From Pseudoduganella lurida (GTDB taxonomy: Bacteria > Pseudomonadota > Gammaproteobacteria > Burkholderiales > Burkholderiaceae_D): a stretch of DNA of 64,000 bases. The stretch covers positions 124,001-188,000 of the forward strand of contig NZ_VLLB01000007.1 in NCBI RefSeq assembly GCF_007830455.1, in the 5' to 3' direction. The translations under genes and the position numbers were made by a program. Shown here in pieces: positions 58,307 to 64,000 of the stretch. Under the pieces are notes generated by a model, which saw only the letters and a program-made list of their open reading frames with translations, searched no databases and had not been told where the DNA came from. Each line of letters opens with the position of its first letter. Within the stretch, counting starts at the first letter, position 1.

Positions 58307-59587
58307 ATGCAGCGACGCCGCATCCTGTTCATCTTGTTCCTGATTTACTTCGTGTTCGCGATCCTGCTGAACAGCGTCGGCACCGTGATCCTGCAGGTGA
58401 TCGCCAACTACGGCGTCGGCAAGTCCGCCGCCAGCGTGCTGGAAGGGTTCAAGGACCTGCCCATTGCCATCGTCTCGTTCCTCGTCGCGTCGTTCCTGCC
58501 GCGGCTGGGCTACAAGCGGGCGATGCTGACGGGCCTGGCCATCGTCACGGCCGCCTGCCTGGCGATGCCGCTGGTGCCGGGCTTCGCCACCGCCAAGCTG
58601 CTGTTCCTGAGTGTCGGCGTGGCGTTCGCGTTGACGAAGGTGTCCGTGTATTCGACCCTCGGCCTGATCGCCACCAGCCGGCGCCACCATGCCGGCATGA
58701 TGAACACGCTGGAAGGCTTCTTCATGGTCGGCGTGCTGTGCGCCTACTGGGTGTTCAGCTTCTTCATCGATTCCGCGAACCCCGCCTCGCAAAGCTGGCT
58801 GAACGTCTACTGGCTGCTGGCGGCGCTGTGCGCGCTCACCTTCGTGCTGCTGCTGGCCACGCCGTTCGACGAGCGGCTGGCCGCGCTGCCGGCCGAGCGC
58901 ACCCCGGCCCAGGATTTCGCGGCGATGCTGCGGCTGTTCTTCAAGCCGCTGGTGTGCATCTTCGTCGTCACGGCCTTCCTGTACGTGCTGATCGAGCAGA
59001 GCGTCGGCACCTGGCTGCCCACCTTCAACAACGAGATCCTGATGCTGCCGGCCGCCATGAGCGTGCAGGTCACCAGCATCTTCGCCGCCTGCCTGGCGAT
59101 CGGCCGGCTGTCGGCCGGCGTGATCCTGCGCCGCCTGCACTGGTACCCCGTGATGAACGTGTGCCTGCTGGGCATGGGCGCCGTCGTGCTGGTGGCGCTG
59201 CCGCTGACGCATGGCGTCACGGCCGATGCCGGCGTCACGTGGCTGACGGCGCCGCCGGCCGCCTTCCTGTTCCCGCTGATCGGCCTGTTCATGGCGCCGA
59301 TCTACCCGGGCATCAATTCCGTGATGCTCAGCTCCCTGCCGCAGCACCAGCATTCCGCGATGACGGGCCTGCTGGTGATCTTCTCGGCGCTGGGCGGCAC
59401 CACCGGTTCGCTGATCACGGGATATGTGTTCGGCGCGTTCAGCGGCCACACGGCGTTCTACCTGACGCTGGTGCCGATCGCCGTGGTGCTGGTGATGCTG
59501 TACTTCTTCCGCCGCGCAGTGGACGGGGCGGGCGATGCGGCCACGTCGCCGCCCGCGGTCGATACCGACGCGAACCGCGCCGCATGA
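58307..59587 (+). CDS. MFS sugar transporter
   Basis: A 426-residue transporter with twelve hydrophobic helices of the major facilitator superfamily, closest in pattern to the FucP/glucose-galactose type. The early LEGFKDLPIAIVSFLVASFLPRLGYKRAMLTGL block has the R-x-G-Y-K-R loop usual between helices 2 and 3. GGAGGAGA lies 6-13 bp before the ATG. It follows pgmB by 38 bp and overlaps the second LacI gene by ATGA. It probably brings the disaccharide or glucose across the inner membrane. Confidence 0.88.
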   Translation: MQRRRILFILFLIYFVFAILLNSVGTVILQVIANYGVGKSAASVLEGFKDLPIAIVSFLVASFLPRLGYKRAMLTGLAIVTAACLAMPLVPGFATAKLLFLSVGVAFALTKVSVYSTLGLIATSRRHHAGMMNTLEGFFMVGVLCAYWVFSFFIDSANPASQSWLNVYWLLAALCALTFVLLLATPFDERLAALPAERTPAQDFAAMLRLFFKPLVCIFVVTAFLYVLIEQSVGTWLPTFNNEILMLPAAMSVQVTSIFAACLAIGRLSAGVILRRLHWYPVMNVCLLGMGAVVLVALPLTHGVTADAGVTWLTAPPAAFLFPLIGLFMAPIYPGINSVMLSSLPQHQHSAMTGLLVIFSALGGTTGSLITGYVFGAFSGHTAFYLTLVPIAVVLVMLYFFRRAVDGAGDAATSPPAVDTDANRAA

Positions 59588-60594
59588 ACCTGAAGGCGCT
59601 GGCCGACACGCTCGGCATGTCCAAGACCACCGTCAGCCGCGCGCTGAACGGCTATCCGGAAGTGTCCGCAGCCACGCGCGAACGGGTGCTGGCCGCGGCG
59701 GCCGCGCATGGCTACCGCGCCAACCCGGTGGCGCGGCACCTGGCCGTCGGCCGCAGCAATGTGCTGGGCATCATCTATCCGCTGCTGCCGGCCGACCTGG
59801 GCGACCCGATGTTCCTGGCCGTCGTCGGCGGCGTGTCCGCGGCGCTCGAAGACTCGGGCATGAACTTCATCATCGTGCCCGTCTCGCCGGCGAACGAACT
59901 GCGCTCCTACGAACAGATGGTGGCCGGGCGCCGCGTGGATGGCCTGATCGTCAGCCGCACGCAGGCCGACGATCCGCGCATCGCCTACCTGCTGGAAGCC
60001 GGCTTTCCGTTCGTGGCGCATGGCCGCACCGGGACGGACCTGCCCTACGCGTGGTTCGACTACGACAACGCGGCCGGCATCGCGCTCGCGGTGGACGCGC
60101 TGCTGGCACACGGCCACCGCCGCATCGCGCTGCTGGGTTCCCCGCTGGCGCTGAACTTCGCCCGCCAGCGCCGCGCCAGCTTCATCGCCCGCATGGCGCA
60201 CGCCGGCCTGCCCGTCGATGCGGCGCACCTGCCGGAAGTGGCGATCGACCGCCGCAGCGGCTACCAGGCCATGCAGGGCCTGCTGGCCACGACGCCGCGG
60301 CCCACCGCCGTCGTCGTCGACAACCACCTGTCCGGCGTGGGCGCCGTGCGCGCGCTGCTCGATGCGGGCCTGGCGATCGGCCGCGACATCTCGCTGGTGG
60401 TGTGGGGCGGCATGGCCGATGCGCTGGCGGGGCTGGACGTGGCCACCGTCGACCAGCCCGACCCGCGCGGCGCCGGCGCGCGGATGGCCGCGATGCTGCT
60501 GGCGCGGCTCGATGGCACGCCGGCGGCGGCACTGCAGGAGCTGTGGCAGCCGGTGCTGCTGCCGGGGACGACGATCGGCGCCTGTCCGGGCTGA
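59584..60594 (+). CDS. LacI-family transcriptional regulator (distal)
   Basis: A 336-residue regulator. The helix-turn-helix MNLKALADTLGMSKTTVSRALNGYPEVSAATRERVLAAAAAHGYRAN is at the extreme N-terminus; the sensor domain has NVLGIIYPLLPADLGDPMF, DGLIVSRT, ALLGSPLALNFARQRRASF and AVVVDNHLSGVGAVRALLDAG. Coupled to the MFS gene by ATGA. It may read the ATTCAAACCGGTTTGAAT site before the GH65 gene. Two LacI regulators in one sugar locus suggest two inducers. Confidence 0.9.
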   Translation: MNLKALADTLGMSKTTVSRALNGYPEVSAATRERVLAAAAAHGYRANPVARHLAVGRSNVLGIIYPLLPADLGDPMFLAVVGGVSAALEDSGMNFIIVPVSPANELRSYEQMVAGRRVDGLIVSRTQADDPRIAYLLEAGFPFVAHGRTGTDLPYAWFDYDNAAGIALAVDALLAHGHRRIALLGSPLALNFARQRRASFIARMAHAGLPVDAAHLPEVAIDRRSGYQAMQGLLATTPRPTAVVVDNHLSGVGAVRALLDAGLAIGRDISLVVWGGMADALAGLDVATVDQPDPRGAGARMAAMLLARLDGTPAAALQELWQPVLLPGTTIGACPG

Positions 60595-60597
60595 CCG

Positions 60598-60687
60598 TCA
60601 GGACCGGTCTTCAGGACTGGCTTCAGGACGAAGGTTCAGGATCGAGTTTCAGGACGACTATTCAGGACGACTGTTCAGGACCGGTCA
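60598..60687. repeat. Degenerate tandem repeat TCAGGACNGNNNT, seven units
   Basis: Seven units of 12-13 bp fill the gap between the convergent LacI and ribbon-helix-helix-like genes. Units start at 60598, 60611, 60623, 60636, 60649, 60662 and 60675. It fits the gap exactly and includes the stop codon of the small gene. Confidence 0.7.
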
Positions 60688-60885
60688 TTGGGACTTCCGG
60701 CGCCGGGGCGGCGCACTCTCCGGGTCGTCGACGACCGCCAGGCCGCCATGGGCCAGCAGGTCGGCAAAGGTGCGGCGGCGGATCTCGTCGCGCAGCAGGT
60801 CGGCCACCACCTGCGGGTTGAGCAGGCCCAGTTCGGCCGCTTCCTCGGCCAGTTCGCGCGGCAGACGCAGTTCGATCGTCGTCAT
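60685..60885 (-). CDS. Small ribbon-helix-helix-like protein (antitoxin-like)
   Basis: A 66-residue basic protein. The N-terminal MTTIELRLPRELAEEAAELG has the short strand plus helix pattern of ribbon-helix-helix DNA-binding proteins and type II antitoxins, and NPQVVADLLRDEIRRR is the second helix. AAGGA lies 12-16 bp before the ATG. No toxin gene is next to it; the neighbour 22 bp upstream is the dioxygenase-like gene. It may be an orphan antitoxin or a small regulator. Confidence 0.65.
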   Translation of the reverse strand: MTTIELRLPRELAEEAAELGLLNPQVVADLLRDEIRRRTFADLLAHGGLAVVDDPESAPPRRRKSQ

Positions 60886-60907
60886 GGGGTGGCGGTCCTT
60901 TCAGTGG

Positions 60908-61813
60908 TCAGAACACGATCAGGCGGTTGATGTAGCGGTCGAACGACAGCGCGCCCGTGTAGGGTTGCGGCTCGTACAAGTAGGCGTAGCTGCGGAACAG
61001 CGAGTACTGGATCTGCAGCATGAGGCGGGGCTTGTCGACGGGCGGCGCGCCCTTGTGCACGCCGGCCGTGTCGACGGCAAAGGCGAAGCCCCGCTCGCCG
61101 GTGGCCGTGATCAGGCGCTCGGTCCCGTATTCGCGGCTGATCTCGCCATCGGACTGGATCTTCAGCCGCACCGGCGCGCGCGTGCGGTGCGTGCCCCGCA
61201 CGTACACGTGCGGACCGTCGCCGGCGCCCACGTCCGTCAGGTAGACCAGCACCTTGAAGTAGCGCCAGTCTTCCGAATCGCGGTGGAAGGTCTGCAGGTC
61301 GGAGCGCCGGTCCGGTGCCGGCGGGGCGGGGAACGACCAGCGCACGCCCAGCTGCGAGATGGTGGGCTTGCAGCCGATGTAGCGTTCCGCCAGTTCCAGC
61401 AGGCGGCTGTCATTGGCCAGCGCCAGGATGTGGGGGCAGGCTACGATGTCCTGCATGCCGTATTCGGCCAGCCGCGTCCTGGGCGGCACGTGTGCCAGCG
61501 TGAAGGTGGCGCTGTCGTCCTGGCGGTCGGTCAGGATGCGGTCGCGGAAATACGCGTGGATGTCGTTGCACTGCTCTTTCGTGAGCACCTGGCCCAGGGC
61601 GACATAGCCATCGGCATGCAGCCGGTCCAGCAGCTGGCGCAGCTCCGGCGTGACGTCGTGGGCATTGATGCCCTGCCGCACGCGCACCCAGGCGCGGAAC
61701 AGGCGCACGCACAGCCCGCGCAGGGGCGGCGCGACAATCAGGCGTTGCAGGTAGTAGAGCAGGCTGTTGGCAGGTTTGAAGCCGTGTCCCGGCGTCAGTC
61801 TGGCGTATTTCAT
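60908..61813 (-). CDS. Phytanoyl-CoA dioxygenase family protein
   Basis: A 301-residue Fe(II)/2-oxoglutarate oxygenase-like protein. TFHRDSEDW supplies the HXD metal-binding pair, DTAGVHKGAPP the distal His, and an Arg follows in KPRLMLQIQYS for 2-oxoglutarate. Start at 61813 has CGAGG 7-11 bp upstream; an ATG 27 bp further upstream has no ribosome site. Substrate unknown. Similar proteins occur near glycan and natural-product loci. Confidence 0.85.
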   Translation of the reverse strand: MKYARLTPGHGFKPANSLLYYLQRLIVAPPLRGLCVRLFRAWVRVRQGINAHDVTPELRQLLDRLHADGYVALGQVLTKEQCNDIHAYFRDRILTDRQDDSATFTLAHVPPRTRLAEYGMQDIVACPHILALANDSRLLELAERYIGCKPTISQLGVRWSFPAPPAPDRRSDLQTFHRDSEDWRYFKVLVYLTDVGAGDGPHVYVRGTHRTRAPVRLKIQSDGEISREYGTERLITATGERGFAFAVDTAGVHKGAPPVDKPRLMLQIQYSLFRSYAYLYEPQPYTGALSFDRYINRLIVF

Positions 61814-61951
61814 CGTGGACCTCGTCGGGCCTGGGGCCATTGCAGCGAGATACCAAGTTAGCCGAGCGCCTTATGTGCGTATTGATACATAGCAGAGCCA
61901 GCAGGCCGGCCCTGGACGGGTGTGAAGTCACCTTTGTGCCCGATCAATACG

Positions 61952-61982
61952 GCCGGGGAGAAGTCTGTAGGTTTCTCCCGGC
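61952..61982 (-). terminator. Hairpin after the isobutyryl-CoA mutase gene
   Basis: On the - strand GCCGGGAGAA pairs with TTCTCCCCGGC (10 bp, one bulge), 17 bp after the mutase stop. No T-tract follows, so it may only pause transcription or protect the mRNA end. Confidence 0.4.
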
Positions 61983-61999
61983 TTTGTCTGACAGGGTTT

Positions 62000-64000
62000 C
62001 TACATATTGCGCCGGTATTGTCCGCCCACCTCGAACAGCGCTTCCGTCACCTGGCCTAGCGAGCACACGCGCACCGCATCCATCAGCTGGGCGAACACAT
62101 TGCCGCCGTCGATCGCGGCCTGGCGCAGGGCCGCCAGCGCAGCCGGTGCCGCGTCCGCATGACGGGTGTGGAAGTCGGCCAGGCGCGTGAGCTGCGACTG
62201 CTTCTCGTCGTCCGTCGAGCGGGCCAGTTCGATCGTCTGCGGCGCGCCGGCACCCTTCGGATTGCGGAAGGTGTTCACGCCCACGATCGGCAGCGAGCCG
62301 TCGTGCTTGCGGTGCTCGTACAGCAGCGATTCCTCCTGGATGCGGCCCCGCTGGTACCCCGTCTCCATCGCGCCCAGCACGCCGCCCCGTTCGGCGATGC
62401 GCTCGAACTCCTGCAGCACGGCTTCCTCCAGCAGGTCCGTCAGCTCTTCGACGATGAAGGCGCCCTGGTTCGGGTTCTCGTTCTTCGCCAGGCCCCATTC
62501 GCGGTTGATGATCATCTGGATCGCCAGCGCGCGCCGCACGGATTCGTCGGTGGGCGTGGTGATCGCCTCGTCGTAGGCATTGGTGTGCAGCGAATTGCAG
62601 TTGTCGTAGATGGCGATCAGCGCCTGCAGCGTGGTGCGGATGTCGTTGAAGTCGATCTCCTGCGCGTGCAGCGAGCGGCCGGAGGTCTGCACGTGGTACT
62701 TCAGCTTCTGGCTACGTTCGCTGGCGCCGTACTTGTCGCGCATCGTCACGGCCCAGATGCGGCGCGCCACCCGGCCCAGCACCGTGTATTCAGGGTCCAT
62801 GCCGTTCGAGAAGAAGAACGACAGGTTCGGCGCGAAATCGTCGATGTGCATGCCGCGCGCCAGGTACGCTTCGACGAAGGTGAAGCCGTTGGCCAGCGTG
62901 AACGCGAGCTGCGAGACGGGGTTTGCGCCCGCCTCGGCGATGTGGTAGCCGGAGATGGACACGGAGTAGAAATTGCGCACCCCGTTCTGCACGAAGTATT
63001 CCTGGATGTCGCCCATCACCTTCAGCGAGAACTCCGTGCTGAAGATGCAGGTGTTCTGGCCCTGGTCTTCCTTCAGGATGTCGGCCTGCACGGTGCCGCG
63101 CACGTTCTGCAGCACCCAGGCGCGGATCTCGCTGGCCTCCGCCGCCGTCGGCTCGCGGCCCTGTTCGGCGACGAAGCGCGCCAGGCGCTGATCGATCGCC
63201 GTGTTCATGAACATCGCCAGAATGGTCGGCGCCGGGCCGTTGATCGTCATCGACACGGACGTCGACGGATCGCACAGGTCGAAGCCGTCGTACAGCACCC
63301 CCATGTCGTCCAGCGTGGCGATCGACACGCCCGAGTTGCCCACCTTGCCGTAGATGTCCGGCCGCAGCGCCGGGTCGGCGCCGTACAGCGTGACGGAGTC
63401 GAACGCCGTCGACAGCCGTTTCGCATCCAGGCCAGCGGAGACCAGCTTGAAGCGGCGGTTGGTGCGGAACGCATCGCCTTCGCCGGCAAACATGCGCGTG
63501 GGATCCTCGCCTTCGCGCTTGAACGGGAACACGCCGGCCGTGTAGGGAAAGGCGCCCGGCACATTTTCCAGCATCAGCCAGCGCAGCAGCTCGCCGTGAT
63601 CCTCGAACTTCGGCAGCGCCACCTTGCGGATCTTCGTGCCGGACAGCGTTTCGTGGATCAGGTTCGTGCGGATCTCGCGGTCGCGGATGCGCGTCACGAA
63701 TTCGTCGACGCCATACGCGGCCTGGGTGGCCGGCCAGGTGGCCAGCAGGTGCTTCGCTTCGGCATCCAGCGCACCCTCGCGCGCGGCGATGATGTCGTCG
63801 AAGCCGGCCTCCCGTCCGGCGGCGACCAGCATGCGCTGCGCGGCCTGCAGCTGCTGGCGTTCGCGCGCCAGCGTGGCCTGCCTGCGCACGCGGCCATGGT
63901 AGCCGCGCACCGTGTCGGCGATCTCGGCGAGGTAGCGGGCCCGCGCCGGCGGCACGATCACGTTGCGGCCGGAGCTGGCGCGGATCGTCACGGGGGCCAG
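62000..64000 (-). CDS. icmF: Fused isobutyryl-CoA mutase IcmF, C-terminal part
   Basis: The last 666 residues of a fused B12-dependent acyl-CoA mutase; the B12-binding domain, the G-protein chaperone and the gene start lie beyond the window edge. The substrate-binding TIM barrel is plain: [31 protein letters not shown] is distinctive for IcmF rather than methylmalonyl-CoA mutase, and [39 protein letters not shown] and [46 protein letters not shown] follow. It interconverts isobutyryl-CoA and butyryl-CoA. The frame is open to the window end, where it reads [13 protein letters not shown]. Confidence 0.88.
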   Translation of the reverse strand: MAPVTIRASSGRNVIVPPARARYLAEIADTVRGYHGRVRRQATLARERQQLQAAQRMLVAAGREAGFDDIIAAREGALDAEAKHLLATWPATQAAYGVDEFVTRIRDREIRTNLIHETLSGTKIRKVALPKFEDHGELLRWLMLENVPGAFPYTAGVFPFKREGEDPTRMFAGEGDAFRTNRRFKLVSAGLDAKRLSTAFDSVTLYGADPALRPDIYGKVGNSGVSIATLDDMGVLYDGFDLCDPSTSVSMTINGPAPTILAMFMNTAIDQRLARFVAEQGREPTAAEASEIRAWVLQNVRGTVQADILKEDQGQNTCIFSTEFSLKVMGDIQEYFVQNGVRNFYSVSISGYHIAEAGANPVSQLAFTLANGFTFVEAYLARGMHIDDFAPNLSFFFSNGMDPEYTVLGRVARRIWAVTMRDKYGASERSQKLKYHVQTSGRSLHAQEIDFNDIRTTLQALIAIYDNCNSLHTNAYDEAITTPTDESVRRALAIQMIINREWGLAKNENPNQGAFIVEELTDLLEEAVLQEFERIAERGGVLGAMETGYQRGRIQEESLLYEHRKHDGSLPIVGVNTFRNPKGAGAPQTIELARSTDDEKQSQLTRLADFHTRHADAAPAALAALRQAAIDGGNVFAQLMDAVRVCSLGQVTEALFEVGGQYRRNM

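Overview
The window is high-GC bacterial DNA with very dense coding and long chains of genes joined by ATGA or GTGA overlaps. A complete exosortase A (XrtA/EpsH) exopolysaccharide locus, a PEP-CTERM protein, a FeeM-type N-acyl amino acid synthase and a fused isobutyryl-CoA mutase point to a betaproteobacterium, most likely Oxalobacteraceae (Massilia/Duganella/Pseudoduganella type). This placement rests on gene content and is an inference. No tRNA, rRNA, CRISPR array, integrase or insertion sequence was recognised.

Region 1 (1-9533, + strand) is the end of an XrtA-associated operon. It holds an acyl-CoA ligase (5' end outside the window), a PLP decarboxylase, an asparagine-synthetase-like amidotransferase that lacks the N-terminal catalytic Cys, a polysaccharide deacetylase, a low-molecular-weight tyrosine phosphatase, a membrane acyltransferase, an ATP-grasp ligase and two family 2 glycosyltransferases. 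It reads as a glycan assembly and decoration module. The TPR lipoprotein PrsT (9731-12508) and a FeeM-like N-acyl amino acid synthase follow.

Region 2 (13385-22115, mostly - strand) holds an FAD oxidase, a repeat-rich spacer, a PEP-CTERM protein, a lytic transglycosylase with a 12-bp minisatellite in its 5' end, and a four-gene operon of the poorly understood 'HPr-rel-A' type: an exported Cys-containing protein, a PqqD-like protein, an HprK-related kinase and a nucleotidyltransferase. The Wza-like export lipoprotein and a secreted serine protease complete it. The PEP-CTERM gene and the HPr-rel-A operon each have a sigma-54-like -24/-12 promoter and a near-identical upstream motif, CTGTAA-N7/8-TCGACA. 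This suggests one enhancer-binding regulator (PrsR type) controls both.

Region 3 (22354-44236, + strand) is the core XrtA operon: chain-length determinant, tyrosine autokinase, outer-membrane barrel, ATPase, UDP-GlcNAc 2-epimerase, deacetylase, FemAB protein, glycosyltransferases, exosortase A, amidotransferase 1, CapK-like ligase, O-antigen-ligase-like protein, a second deacetylase, a Wzx-like flippase and a 2Fe-2S ferredoxin. Together these make, flip, polymerise and export a polysaccharide and anchor PEP-CTERM proteins.

Region 4 (44233-51484) holds ordinary accessory genes: an AraC regulator, an AhpD-like protein, a small acidic protein, a MoaD/ThiS protein paired with an Asp-box propeller protein, TetR with a divergent metallo-hydrolase, and a UvrD-like helicase.

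Region 5 (51504-60594) is an alpha-glucobiose utilisation locus: TonB receptor, LacI regulator, GH65 phosphorylase, beta-phosphoglucomutase, MFS transporter and a second LacI regulator, with clear palindromic operators. Region 6 (60685-64000, - strand) holds a small ribbon-helix-helix-like protein, a phytanoyl-CoA dioxygenase-like protein and the C-terminal part of fused isobutyryl-CoA mutase.

Several short degenerate tandem repeats of 8-15 bp, each with a different word, lie at gene ends or starts (9539, 17275, 46197, 47613, 60598).
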